A stretch of 51,817 bases of DNA from Nocardia lijiangensis NBRC 108240 (GCF_001613045.1 NZ_BDBP01000076.1:1-51817), one strand, 5' to 3'; counted from the first letter of the stretch, positions 31,984-40,674 are shown. Program-made: numbers and translations. Notes: generated from the letters alone by a model not told the origin.

Positions 31984-32561
31984 TGTTCGAACGGTTCAGC
32001 AGGACGGCGCGGACGGCCGTGGTGATCGCTCAGGAAGACGCCCGCGAGCTGCGGTCGCCGAGCATCGAGGTCGAGCACGTGCTGCTCGGTCTGCTCGCGC
32101 ACGGCGAGCCCGAGCTGAAGGCGCTGCTCGCCGATGCCGGGCTCACCCACGAGAGTGTGCTGAGCGCGTTGAACGCCAAAGGCCGCGGCGAGCCGCTCGG
32201 CGCCGAGGACGCCGAGGCGCTGCGCTCGATCGGCATCGACCTGGACGCGGTGCGCGAATCGCTGGAGGCCGGCTTCGGCGAGGACGTGCTCGACCGCCCG
32301 ATCCCGGAGCCGCGGCGCGGATTCCTCGGGCGCTCCCGATGGAGCGGCGGCCACATCCCTTTCACCAGGGACGCGAAGAAGGTGCTCGAGCTGTCCCTGC
32401 GGGAAGCCCTCGCGCGCAAGGACAAAAGCATCGAATCCGGGCACGTGCTGCTCGGGATCCTGCGCGCGCCGAATCACACCACGGTGAGCCTGTTCGGCGG
32501 TTCCGGGCAGATCGACGACCTGCGGCCGAAGGTGCATGCGCTCCTCGACCGCGCGGCCTGA
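31983..32561 (+). CDS. Stand-alone double Clp-N domain protein
   Basis: 192 aa from ATG 31983, overlapping the HTH stop. Two Clp N-terminal (Clp-R) repeats are visible. The first starts MFERFSRTARTAVVIAQEDA and has IEVEHVLLGLLAHG; the second has HIPFTRDAKKVLELSLREAL and IESGHVLLGILRAPNH. No AAA+ ATPase domain follows, so it cannot unfold proteins itself. Clp-N domains bind substrates or adaptors, so it may act as an adaptor, a decoy or a ligand sensor for the HTH protein. The arrangement recurs in actinobacteria as I recall, but its role is not established to my knowledge. Confidence 0.9.
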   Translation: MFERFSRTARTAVVIAQEDARELRSPSIEVEHVLLGLLAHGEPELKALLADAGLTHESVLSALNAKGRGEPLGAEDAEALRSIGIDLDAVRESLEAGFGEDVLDRPIPEPRRGFLGRSRWSGGHIPFTRDAKKVLELSLREALARKDKSIESGHVLLGILRAPNHTTVSLFGGSGQIDDLRPKVHALLDRAA

Positions 32562-32620
32562 CGAACCGGGAAACACGCTTCCCGCCAGCGGCGGCGGCTC
32601 ACCGCACTTAGCATGTGCGC

Positions 32621-33010
32621 ATGCAGCTTGTGCTTCGGTTGATCATCAACGCGGTCGCCATCTGGTTGGCCGCCGCCTGGGTGAGCGGTATCGACATCCT
32701 CAGCCCGGAAGAGAACGGCACCGGCGGGAAGATTCTCGTCGCCGTCGTCATCGCGGCGGTGTTCACGGCGGTCAACGCGCTGGTGAAGCCTCTCGTGAAA
32801 CTTCTGTCGCTGCCGTTGATCGTGCTGACTCTCGGCCTGTTCCTGCTGTTGATCAACGCGCTGATGCTCTGGCTCACCGCGGAGCTCACCGAACTCGTCG
32901 ACGCCCCCGAATACGGCCTCGTGGTCGACGGGTTCTGGGCCGCCGTGCTCGGCGGCATCATCATCTCGCTGGTGAACTGGGTGCTCGGGATACTCGTTCC
33001 CGACAACTGA
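32621..33010 (+). CDS. Phage holin family 4-like membrane protein
   Basis: 129 aa from ATG 32621; GTG 32615 is possible, with a TTAGCAT -10-like sequence directly before it, so the message may be nearly leaderless. Four membrane helices: LRLIINAVAIWLAAAWVSGI, GGKILVAVVIAAVFTAVNAL, LLSLPLIVLTLGLFLLLINA and GGIIISLVNWVLGILVP. The NALVKPLVKLLSLPL loop is characteristic of the holin-4/YvlD family. These are chromosomal membrane proteins and not evidence of a prophage. Function unknown. Confidence 0.85.
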   Translation: MQLVLRLIINAVAIWLAAAWVSGIDILSPEENGTGGKILVAVVIAAVFTAVNALVKPLVKLLSLPLIVLTLGLFLLLINALMLWLTAELTELVDAPEYGLVVDGFWAAVLGGIIISLVNWVLGILVPDN

Positions 33011-33018
33011 CGAAACGG

Positions 33019-33888
33019 TCAGGCGAAGCCGAGGGCCAGCGCCGTCAGCGCCGACCAGACGAGCAGGGCCAGGCCGGAATCGCGCAGCGCCGGAATCAGT
33101 TCCAGACCGTTGCCACCCGAGCGCACGGGCGCGTTCGCGCGCACCGCGAGCGGGAGCGCGAGCAGCCCGACGAGGGCGAACGGGGTGCGGATCACCAGCA
33201 GCAGGGTGACGACGAACGGCGCAGCCAGCAGCGCGAGGTGCAGGGTGCGGGTGCGGGGATCGCCGAGTTTGACCGCGAGCGTGCTCTTTCCGGACTCGGT
33301 GTCAGTGGGGATGTCGCGCAGGTTGTTGGCCACCAGCACCGCGCTGGAGAACGAGCCGACAGCGACCGCGAGCGCGGCACCCACCCAGTCGACGCGCTCG
33401 GCCTGCACGAACTGCGTGCCGAGCACGGCGACCAGCCCGAAGAACACGAACACGGCGATCTCGCCGAAACCGCTGTAACCGTAGGGTTTGCTGCCGCCGG
33501 TGTAGAACCACGCGCCTGCCAGGCAGGCCGCGCCGACCAGCAGCAGCCACCACGCGGTCGTCGCAACGAGGACCAGGCCGAGGACGCCGCCGATCGCCAG
33601 GCTCAGGAGCGCGGCGTTCTTGACCGCGGACGGCGAGGCGAGCTTGGAGCCGACCAGCCGCAGCGGGCCGACGCGCTCGTCGTCGGTGCCCCTGATCCCG
33701 TCGGAATAGTCGTTGGCGTAGTTGACCCCGACGATCAGGGCCAGCGAGACAAGCAGCGCCAGAACGGCTTTCCACCACACCGCGGCGTCGAGCGAGGCTG
33801 CGGCGCCGGTACCGGCGAGGACCGGGGCGATCGCGTTCGGCAGGGTGCGGGGCCGTGCGCCCTCGATCCATTGCGCTGCTGTAGCCAT
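33019..33888 (-). CDS. menA: 1,4-dihydroxy-2-naphthoate polyprenyltransferase
   Basis: 289 aa from ATG 33888. A UbiA-superfamily membrane enzyme with about nine helices that attaches the prenyl side chain to 1,4-dihydroxy-2-naphthoate in menaquinone synthesis. The two Asp-rich motifs are visible: VGVNYANDYSDGIRGTDDER and ANNLRDIPTDTESGKSTLAV. ARPRTLPNAIAPVLAGTGAA is the N-terminal signature. Corresponds to Rv0534c. Other menaquinone genes (menE, menB, menD) lie 7-14 kb downstream in the window. Confidence 0.95.
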   Translation of the reverse strand: MATAAQWIEGARPRTLPNAIAPVLAGTGAAASLDAAVWWKAVLALLVSLALIVGVNYANDYSDGIRGTDDERVGPLRLVGSKLASPSAVKNAALLSLAIGGVLGLVLVATTAWWLLLVGAACLAGAWFYTGGSKPYGYSGFGEIAVFVFFGLVAVLGTQFVQAERVDWVGAALAVAVGSFSSAVLVANNLRDIPTDTESGKSTLAVKLGDPRTRTLHLALLAAPFVVTLLLVIRTPFALVGLLALPLAVRANAPVRSGGNGLELIPALRDSGLALLVWSALTALALGFA

Positions 33889-33919
33889 GAACGCAGCCTA
33901 GTCGGCGCGGTCAGGTGGA

Positions 33920-33956
33920 GCCCGTCGACAGTCCGCGCACGGCCGCAGCGACGGCC
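33920..33956. repeat. 37-bp repeat, copy a
   Basis: One of four ungapped 37-bp copies with the core GTCCGTCGACAG, then CGCGCACGGCC, then a GAGCGAAGGCG-like end. This copy lies between the menA start and the SRPBCC stop. The core CCGTCGACAG and CGCGCACGGCC are exact here. Confidence 0.65.
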
Positions 33957-33957
33957 C

Positions 33958-34416
33958 TCAGGCTTCGGCCGCCGCCTTCATTCGGGTGAGTCCCTTCTCG
34001 AAGTCCTTGCCGACCAGCCGGTCCATCGAGATCACCTTGCCGAGCAGCGCCATCAGACCGTGCTGCTGTCCGGTCATCCGCCAGACCACCTCGGTGGCGC
34101 CGGACTCGGTCGGGTTCAGCTCGAAGTCGACGTGGTTGGTCGCTTTGAAGGGTTTGAGGAACTCGAGCCGGACGCCGAGCTCGCCTTCGGCGTCGGAGAC
34201 GATCTCCATGTTGCCCGCGCCCGCCTTGCGATTGCCGCTCCACGCGTAGTGCGCGCCGACGCCGGATTCCGGGCCGGAGTAGGTGCGCTGCAATTGCGGG
34301 TCGAGGTCCTCCCACGGGGACCATTTCGTCCACTCCCGGAAGTTGTCGATGAGCGCGTGAATGCGCGCGGGGTCGGCCGAGATGACGATGCGCCGGACCA
34401 CTTCGAAGTCAGCCAT
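33958..34416 (-). CDS. SRPBCC (START-like) lipid/ligand-binding family protein
   Basis: 152 aa from ATG 34416. A START/polyketide-cyclase fold: EVVRRIVISADPARIHALID, FREWTKWSPWEDLDP, YSGPESGVGAHYAWSGNRKA, and the C-terminal helix VGKDFEKGLTRMKAAAEA. The WxxWSPWE motif after helix 1 is typical of the group that binds hydrophobic ligands. No catalytic residue is assigned. Its ligand is unknown. It is divergent from the large SARP-like regulator. Confidence 0.88.
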   Translation of the reverse strand: MADFEVVRRIVISADPARIHALIDNFREWTKWSPWEDLDPQLQRTYSGPESGVGAHYAWSGNRKAGAGNMEIVSDAEGELGVRLEFLKPFKATNHVDFELNPTESGATEVVWRMTGQQHGLMALLGKVISMDRLVGKDFEKGLTRMKAAAEA

Positions 34417-34447
34417 TGGCACAGCGTAGGGGCAAATCTTGCGCAGA

Positions 34448-34484
34448 GCCCGCCGACAGACCGCGCAGGGCGGGAGCGAAGGCG
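34448..34484. repeat. 37-bp repeat, copy b
   Basis: Second of the four copies, in the 121-bp interval between the SRPBCC and SARP starts. It carries GCCCGCCGACAGACCGCGCA and ends GAGCGAAGGCG, with a few changes against copy d. Confidence 0.65.
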
Positions 34485-34537
34485 CGCGCGAAAACGATGT
34501 CGGCCTCGACGGGGCCCTCGCATACGATGACCACGGC

Positions 34538-37500
34538 ATGTTTCCAGATCGGCGCGGCCCCGACGGCCCGAATCCCACCGCTACACCCGCCGCCGCAGGC
34601 GCATCGGTCGTGGTCGCCCTGCTCGGCGAGGTCGCCCTGCGCCGCGACGACGCACTCACCTCCGTGCCGGGCACGCGCTCCCGGTTGTTGCTCACCGCGC
34701 TCGCCCTGCGACCGGGCCGCAGCCGCAGCGCACCGGCACTGATCGAGGACGTGTGGGCCGAGCAGCCGCCGCGCGCGCCGATGAACGCGCTGCACACCCA
34801 GGTCTCCCGGCTGCGCTCGGTGCTGCCCGACGGCGCGCTGGAGATCGGGCCCGCGGGCTACCGCCTCACCTTCGCGCCGGAACAGGTCGACCTGACGCTC
34901 GGCGGCGCGTTGCTGGCCCGCGCCCGCCGCGAGCTCGCGGCCGCGGACTTCGCCGCCTGTCTGGATTCCGTCCGCACGGCGCGAGCGCTGTGGCGCGGCG
35001 AGCCCGCGGCGGACCTGCCCCCTGGCGAAATCGCGGAGGAACTGCACCGCGCCGCGGGATCGCTGGCGACCGAACTGGACGCGGTCGAGCTGGCGGCGCG
35101 CGAATCCGGCGGCGACATTCGCGGCGCGTTGGACCTGGCGCGTCGCCGCAGCGCCGCCGAACTGCTCGACGAGCCCGCCCAGCTGGACCTCATGCGCCTG
35201 CTCGTGCGGGCCGATCGGGCGAACGAGGCGCTGGAATCCTTCGCCGCCTTCCGCATCCGGCTGGCCGACCAGCTCGGCACCGATCCGGGCCGGGCATTGG
35301 TCGAGCTGAACACCGCCATCCTGCGCGGTGAGATCGTCAGCGGTTCGGCCACGAGTGGGTCGGGCGGTGCCGTAGCGAATGTGCCAGGTCTCCCAATGCG
35401 GAACGGGATCGGAGCCTCCGCGTCGGTCGCCCCGTCGCAGCACGGGCCGGACGCGCCAGGGTCCCCGGCGCTGAACACCTTCGAAGATCCCAGGCGGACA
35501 GCGTTTTCCGGCCTCTCGGACCAGTTCGTATATCCAGGCGATTCCCCCGCCGGTGTCCTCGCACCGAACGCGATGACGACACACGCACAGCTCCGCACCC
35601 GCCCCGACACCACGCGCGAGACCATCGGCTTGCGCGCAGCGCCGAACGCGCTGCTCGGCAGGGACGCCGATCTCGACGAACTGGTCGAGCTGCTGCGCGC
35701 CGCCCGGGTGGTCACCGTGCTCGGGCCGGGCGGCACCGGAAAGACCCGGGTGGCCAACGAAGTCGGGGCCAGGGTGGCGCGGCGCGAATCCGTGGTGCTC
35801 GTGGAACTCGCCTCGGTGCGCTCGGCCTCCGTGGCGGACGCCCGCGCCGACATCGAGTCCGCGATCAGCACGACGCTCGGCATCGGCGAGGTGGTGCTCG
35901 AGCCGGGTCTGCTGCGGCCAGGGCGAATCGATATCGGACGGCGGCTGCGCGACGCGCTGTCCGCCCGGCCGATGCTGTTGATCCTGGACAACTGTGAACA
36001 TCTCGTCGAGGCGGTCGCCGAGGTCGTCGCCGACTTGATCGGCAGCTGCGAGCCGCTGACGGTGCTGACCACCAGCCGCGCCCCGCTGGCCATCAGCGCG
36101 GAGAGCGTCTACCCCTTGGCGCCCTTGGCCATCGACGCCGCGGGCTCGCCCGCCACTGACCTGTTCACCGCGCGGGCCCGCGCGGTGCGGCCGACGGTGC
36201 GCTTGGATCCGGACGCCGTCGCCAGGCTGTGCGCGATGCTGGACGGCCTGCCGCTGGCGATCGAACTGGCCGCGGCCCGCGCTCGGACGATGAGCGTGGA
36301 AGAGATCGAATCCCGGCTGGAGCACCGGTTCGCGCTGCTGCGCGGCGGTGACCGCTCCTCACCGGAACGCCACCGCACGCTGCACGCGGTGATCGCGTGG
36401 AGCTGGAACCTGCTCGATCCGCCGCAGCGGGCGACGCTGCGCCGAATGTGTCGATTCCCGGCAGGTTTCACGCTGTCCGCCGCCGAGTCGGTGGCAGGCG
36501 GCCCGGACGTCGCCGATGTGGCGGCGGCGGTGGAAGGTCTGGTCGGCCAGTCGCTGCTCACCGTGCTCGAGGACGAGGACGGCACGCGCTACCGCATGCT
36601 GGAGACCGTCCGCGAATTCGGCGAGGAGCAGCTGACCGCCGTCGGCGAGGGCGAGCCGGTGATGCGACGCATGTCGCGCTGGGCCTCCGAATACGCGGTG
36701 GAGACCGCCCTGAGCTACCGCGGCGACGAACAGCTGAGCACGGTGCTCTCCGTCGCCGCCGAACAGGACAACCTCGCCGCCGTGCTGCGCTACGCGCTGG
36801 ATCGGGGCGACTCCGCGACGGTGTATCGCGTCTTCCCGGTCGCCGCGACGCTGTGGATGATCCGCGGCGCCCACCTCGAGTTGACGTCGTGGGCCCCGCG
36901 CGTGCTGCGCTGCGTACCCGAGCCGGAACCCGCGCGCGGCGTCGTCGCGGATCTGCAGATGCTGGCAGCGCTGGTGATGGGGGTGCACATGATCTACCTC
37001 AGCCCCGACCTGCGCCCGGTGGCGACGGTGCGCTCGCGGTCCCGTGTGCTGCTGCGCACCGCGGTGGGCATGAATCCCGGGCTGCGCCTGCTGGGCGAAC
37101 TGCTGGTGGCGCACGTATCGGGAAAGGGCGTGGCGCGCAAGCTCGCCGACGGTGCGCGCTCGCCGGATCGGGACGTGCGGGCGGCCGCGCTCGTCGCGCG
37201 GGCGAACATCAGGGAGAACGCGGGCGACGTGCACGGCTCGGCACGTGACGCGCTCGGCGCACTCCGACTGGTCGAGCCCGAGGATCTGTGGGGCACGGCC
37301 ATGGTCTGCCAGCACCTCGGTCAGCTCGGCGGCCAGACCGCCCGCTACGCCGAGTCGGTGGACTACTACCGCAGCGCTGTCGACGCGCTGCGCACGCTGC
37401 GCGCCCACGAGGAGACCGTGGAGATTCGCAGCTACCTCGCGGTCGCGCTGATCGGCATCGGCCAGGTGCAGCAGGCGCGTGCGGAATTGTCCTTCGCACT

Positions 37501-38107
37501 GGGCGCTTCCGACGATCCGGCCGGTCCCGCGCCGATCGACGACCCGAACATCCGGCGCAACCACCGGCTGGCCACGGTGGCGGGCGGTGTCGCGGAACTC
37601 GCGCTCGCCGAAGGGGATATCGATGCAGGCCTGCGGTACTACCGGCGGTCGCTGAACCTGTTGGGCTGGCCCGAGGACGATCTGGCGCCGGGGCCGGGCG
37701 GGCTCATGCTGGCCGGTGCCGCGGTCGGCGCGCACGTGCTCAACGGACGCGCCGGTGCGGCAACGGAATTCGCCGCCCAACTGGCCGCGTGTGCGGCGGG
37801 CCGCCTCGCTCAGTTCTTCGACTTGCCGCAGATCGGCGCGGTGGCCTGCGCGGTCGGTTCGCATCGCCTCGCGCTCGATCCGGATTCCGACACCGGTCTG
37901 GAACTGCTGGCGCTCTCCGCCAAGGTCGTCGCCCGCCAGGACTATCCGTCGATGATGGTGAAGCGGCACCTCGACCTGCACCGACCGCGAATCGGCGCGG
38001 AGCGGATGAACTCCGCCCTGCGCGCGGCCACCACGCTGCGCCGCAGAACCGGAGCCGCACGGATCATCGCGCTGCTGCGCGAGCTCAGCGGAATGCTGGA
38101 CTCGTAG
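34538..38107 (+). CDS. SARP/AfsR-family transcriptional regulator with NB-ARC ATPase and TPR-like region
   Basis: 1189 aa from ATG 34538. Residues ~25-105 resemble a winged-helix OmpR-type DNA-binding domain (VVALLGEVALRRDDALTSVP, IEDVWAEQPPRAPMNALHTQ). A BTAD bundle follows to ~250 (LARARRELAAADFAACLDSV to FAAFRIRLADQLGTDPGRAL). A Pro/Ser-rich linker spans ~265-360. The NTPase has a P-loop (TVLGPGGTGKTRVANEVG, about residue 395), Walker B (MLLILDNCEHLVEAV, about 480) and GLPLAIELAAARART. The last ~450 residues are helical repeats. Such proteins activate secondary-metabolism or stress genes. The ABC exporter downstream is a candidate target. Confidence 0.9.
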   Translation: MFPDRRGPDGPNPTATPAAAGASVVVALLGEVALRRDDALTSVPGTRSRLLLTALALRPGRSRSAPALIEDVWAEQPPRAPMNALHTQVSRLRSVLPDGALEIGPAGYRLTFAPEQVDLTLGGALLARARRELAAADFAACLDSVRTARALWRGEPAADLPPGEIAEELHRAAGSLATELDAVELAARESGGDIRGALDLARRRSAAELLDEPAQLDLMRLLVRADRANEALESFAAFRIRLADQLGTDPGRALVELNTAILRGEIVSGSATSGSGGAVANVPGLPMRNGIGASASVAPSQHGPDAPGSPALNTFEDPRRTAFSGLSDQFVYPGDSPAGVLAPNAMTTHAQLRTRPDTTRETIGLRAAPNALLGRDADLDELVELLRAARVVTVLGPGGTGKTRVANEVGARVARRESVVLVELASVRSASVADARADIESAISTTLGIGEVVLEPGLLRPGRIDIGRRLRDALSARPMLLILDNCEHLVEAVAEVVADLIGSCEPLTVLTTSRAPLAISAESVYPLAPLAIDAAGSPATDLFTARARAVRPTVRLDPDAVARLCAMLDGLPLAIELAAARARTMSVEEIESRLEHRFALLRGGDRSSPERHRTLHAVIAWSWNLLDPPQRATLRRMCRFPAGFTLSAAESVAGGPDVADVAAAVEGLVGQSLLTVLEDEDGTRYRMLETVREFGEEQLTAVGEGEPVMRRMSRWASEYAVETALSYRGDEQLSTVLSVAAEQDNLAAVLRYALDRGDSATVYRVFPVAATLWMIRGAHLELTSWAPRVLRCVPEPEPARGVVADLQMLAALVMGVHMIYLSPDLRPVATVRSRSRVLLRTAVGMNPGLRLLGELLVAHVSGKGVARKLADGARSPDRDVRAAALVARANIRENAGDVHGSARDALGALRLVEPEDLWGTAMVCQHLGQLGGQTARYAESVDYYRSAVDALRTLRAHEETVEIRSYLAVALIGIGQVQQARAELSFALGASDDPAGPAPIDDPNIRRNHRLATVAGGVAELALAEGDIDAGLRYYRRSLNLLGWPEDDLAPGPGGLMLAGAAVGAHVLNGRAGAATEFAAQLAACAAGRLAQFFDLPQIGAVACAVGSHRLALDPDSDTGLELLALSAKVVARQDYPSMMVKRHLDLHRPRIGAERMNSALRAATTLRRRTGAARIIALLRELSGMLDS

Positions 38108-38123
38108 GTCGCAGTCGGACGAA

Positions 38124-38160
38124 GTCCGTCGAAAATCCGCGCACAGCCGGAGCACGGGCG
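38124..38160. repeat. 37-bp repeat, copy c
   Basis: Third copy, 17 bp after the SARP stop, inside the 250-bp interval before the secreted protein gene. It shares about 15 further upstream bases with copy d (CAGTCGGACGAAGTCC against CAGCCGGACGGAGTCC). I see no gene or hairpin in the rest of that interval. Confidence 0.65.
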
Positions 38161-38357
38161 GAGGTACGCCCACATCATTTCCGGCCAGCGCATCGTGGAT
38201 ATAGATACTCCGGCAACAGGGATCGTGGAGGATCGTCCGAGTTGATAGTGGCTGAACCGTAGCTGGCGGTCGACGCTCGAGACTGCGCGAATCCCATGCC
38301 GATTCCTTGGCGATGTCGCTACCGATTGGGAATCCACCGCTCAGCCGATGGGCGCGG

Positions 38358-38672
38358 TCAGGCGCAGGCGCGGTTGAGTTCGTCGGTGAAGGGAGTGAGG
38401 TCGGCGACCCCGTCATCGATCAGGGCGCCGGCGTAAGCCCCGATGGCATCCCGTTCGGCGCCCTGCGTCGTCTCGGCCAGGCTGCTCAGCCTGCCGGACA
38501 GCGCGGTCGCGGTCGCCTTGTCCATGCTGCCGCCGGTCGTGTCGATGGCGACGTTGATCAGCTCAATGGCTTTGGCGCAGCTCGGGGACTGGGCGTGTGC
38601 GGGCGTGGCGGGCAGCGCAATCAGCGCGCCCGCAGCAATGGCGAGGGCGGCGGCGGACGAAGACTTGATCAT
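38358..38672 (-). CDS. Small secreted protein, unknown function
   Basis: 104 aa from ATG 38672, with GAGAGGAAAT upstream. The signal peptide is AALAIAAGALIALPATPAHA-QS with an AHA cleavage site. The mature part is helical: CAKAIELINVAIDTTGGSMD, ATALSGRLSSLAETTQGAER, and FTDELNRACA, with two Cys that could form a disulfide. No family recognised. It is convergent with the SARP-like gene. Confidence 0.85.
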   Translation of the reverse strand: MIKSSSAAALAIAAGALIALPATPAHAQSPSCAKAIELINVAIDTTGGSMDKATATALSGRLSSLAETTQGAERDAIGAYAGALIDDGVADLTPFTDELNRACA

Positions 38673-38757
38673 GATTTCCTCTCGGAGGTGTACGAAGCGA
38701 GACCGTAGCAAAGATGGACGACATCGTTGCTGGAGAGTCAGGTCACAGCCGGACGGA

Positions 38758-38794
38758 GTCCGTCGACAGACTGCGCACGGCCAGAACGAAGGCG
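38758..38794. repeat. 37-bp repeat, copy d
   Basis: Fourth copy, upstream of the secreted-protein gene and downstream of the ABC permease. It carries GTCCGTCGACAGACTGCGCA followed by CGGCC and GAACGAAGGCG. Same orientation as the other three copies. Confidence 0.65.
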
Positions 38795-38820
38795 AAGGTA
38801 GGCCTAGTGGAAACGGCGAA

Positions 38821-38848
38821 GGCCGGAACCCCTTTCGAGGTTCCGGCC
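38821..38848 (-). terminator. Terminator after the ABC permease
   Basis: GGCCGGAACC (38821-38830) pairs perfectly with GGTTCCGGCC (38839-38848), leaving an 8-base loop. It lies 12 bp beyond the permease stop on the minus strand and should end the exporter transcript. Confidence 0.82.
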
Positions 38849-38860
38849 GTGGCGCGTGGA

Positions 38861-39697
38861 TCAGGCCCTGCGCATGTATGCCTTGACAGTCAGTGGCGCG
38901 AAGATGGCGATCACCACCGCCGAGCCCAGCAGTGACCACGCCAGGTTGCTGCCGTACACGTTGTCGTTCATCAGGTCTCGGCACGCGTTGACCATGTAGT
39001 ACACCGGGTTCGCGTGATTGATTGCCTGCATCCAGCCCGGCATCGTGCTCACCAGGGCGAAGGCGCCGGACATGAAGGTGAGCGGGAACATCACCATCAT
39101 CGAGATGCCCTGCACCGAGGCGGCGCTCTTCCCGGTCACGCCGACCAGCGCCCAGATCCAGCTGATGGCGAACGAGCAGAGCACGATGACCACCGTGGCG
39201 GCGGCAACACCGAGCACCCCGCCGCCCGGACGGTAGCCGAGGCACAGGCCGACGACGACGGTGAGCGTGGTGGCGATGCCGTAGCGCACCATGTCGGCGA
39301 TCAGGGCGCCGGCCAGCGCCGAAATGCGGGCGATCGGCAGCGATTTGAAGCGGTCGAAGACGCCCTTGTCCATGTCCTCGCGCAGCTGGGTGCCGGTGAC
39401 CACGGAGGTGAGTACCACGGTCTGCACCAGGATCCCGGGAATCAGGATGGGCAGGTAGTCGTGCACGTTGCCCGCGATGGCGCCGCCGAAGATGTAGGTG
39501 AACAGCGCGGTGAACAGGATCGGCTGCACCGTCACGTCGAACAGCTGCTCGGGATTGTGCTTGATCTTGAGGATGCCCCGGTAGGCCATGATGAACGAGC
39601 TGGACACCGTCTGGCGGAGGCTGATTCGGTTCTCGGCCGTGGGGATTCGGATGGGCGCCGCGGTGTGGGCGGCGGTGGGTGCGGTGAGGGTCGTCAT
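38861..39697 (-). CDS. ABC-2 type transporter permease (drug exporter family)
   Basis: 278 aa from ATG 39697, overlapping the ATPase stop (ATGA). About six helices in the ABC-2 arrangement. Signature pieces are FDVTVQPILFTALFTYIFGG, LPILIPGILVQTVVLTSVVT and FDRFKSLPIARISALAGALI, and near the end MFPLTFMSGAFALVSTMPGW and INHANPVYYMVNACRDLM. This resembles the DrrB/daunorubicin-resistance permeases. It should form a homodimeric channel with two copies of the ATPase and export a hydrophobic compound. Substrate unknown. Confidence 0.93.
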   Translation of the reverse strand: MTTLTAPTAAHTAAPIRIPTAENRISLRQTVSSSFIMAYRGILKIKHNPEQLFDVTVQPILFTALFTYIFGGAIAGNVHDYLPILIPGILVQTVVLTSVVTGTQLREDMDKGVFDRFKSLPIARISALAGALIADMVRYGIATTLTVVVGLCLGYRPGGGVLGVAAATVVIVLCSFAISWIWALVGVTGKSAASVQGISMMVMFPLTFMSGAFALVSTMPGWMQAINHANPVYYMVNACRDLMNDNVYGSNLAWSLLGSAVVIAIFAPLTVKAYMRRA

Positions 39698-40674
39698 GCC
39701 GCGCTCCGTTCGTCGTCGTCGGCCGGGTGGCCGGTGATGGTCAGGAAGACCTCGTCCAGGCTGGGTTTGCTCACCGTGATCTCGTCGATCGCGATCTCCC
39801 ACTCGCGCAGCCGGATCAGCAGGTCGGTGGTGACGCTCGCGTCCGGCAGCGGCGCGGTGAGCCGCCCCGCCTCCGGCGTGATCTGCGCGTCGGTGCCGAG
39901 GAAATCCCCGACGATGCGGCGCGCTTCGGCGAGCTGATCGCGGTCGACCAGGGTCAGGTGCAGCGAGGAGCCGCCGACCGAGGCCTTGAGTTCGTCGGCG
40001 GTGCCGTCGGCGATCACCCGGCCGCGGTCGATCACCGCGATCCGGTCGGCCAGCTGGTCGGCCTCGTCGAGGTACTGCGTGGTGAGCAGCACCGTCGCGC
40101 CCTCGCGGACCAGGCGACGAATGGTGTCCCACATCTGCGCTCGGGTGCGCGGATCGAGGCCGGTGGTCGGCTCGTCGAGAAACAGCAGCGGTGGCGTGGA
40201 GATCAAGCTGGCCGCGAGGTCGAGGCGGCGGCGCATACCGCCGGAGAAGTTCTTCAGCGGCTTGTCCGCCGCCTCCGTGAGATCGAACTCCTCGAGCAGC
40301 TCGCCCGCCTTACGCCGGGACTCGGCTCGGCTCAGGCCGAGCAGCCGGGCGAAGATGATCAGGTTTTCGGTGGCGGTCAGATCCTCGTCCACCGAGGCGT
40401 ACTGCCCGGTGAGCCCCAGCAGCGACCGGACCGCGGTCGGCTCGGCGACCACGTCGTGGCCGAAGATCCTGGCTCGTCCGCCATCGGGCCGCAACAGCGT
40501 CGAGAGCATCCGGATGGTGGTGGTCTTGCCCGCCCCGTTCGGCCCGAGCACCCCGTACACCGAGCCCTGCGGCACCGCCAAGCTCACCCCGTCCACGGCC
40601 CGCTGCTCCCCGAACACCTTGACCAGTGCGTCCGCCTCGACGGCAAGCGCAGCATGTGGCGCAAAAGAATTCAT
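39694..40674 (-). CDS. ABC transporter ATP-binding protein (DrrA family)
   Basis: 326 aa from ATG 40674. Complete ABC cassette: Walker A VLGPNGAGKTTTIRMLSTLL, Q-loop GQYASVDEDLTA, signature KNFSGGMRRRLDLAASLIS, Walker B PLLFLDEPTTGLDPRTRAQM, and the H-loop position is replaced by Gln (LTTQYLDEADQLADRIAVID), as is common in DrrA-type proteins. The C-terminal ~90 residues carry the DrrA-type regulatory extension. A longer frame upstream is composed of repeat sequence and is rejected. It powers the permease downstream; drug or lipid export is the likely role. Confidence 0.95.
   Translation of the reverse strand: MNSFAPHAALAVEADALVKVFGEQRAVDGVSLAVPQGSVYGVLGPNGAGKTTTIRMLSTLLRPDGGRARIFGHDVVAEPTAVRSLLGLTGQYASVDEDLTATENLIIFARLLGLSRAESRRKAGELLEEFDLTEAADKPLKNFSGGMRRRLDLAASLISTPPLLFLDEPTTGLDPRTRAQMWDTIRRLVREGATVLLTTQYLDEADQLADRIAVIDRGRVIADGTADELKASVGGSSLHLTLVDRDQLAEARRIVGDFLGTDAQITPEAGRLTAPLPDASVTTDLLIRLREWEIAIDEITVSKPSLDEVFLTITGHPADDDERSAA

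Noticed and set aside
32621..33010. Holin-like gene as evidence of a prophage
   Set aside because: No integrase, lysin, capsid or attachment site is nearby; this family is a common chromosomal membrane protein.
34409..36325. Minus-strand open frame of about 638 codons
   Set aside because: Antisense to the SARP/AfsR gene, which has clear domain motifs. The minus frame has no recognisable domain.
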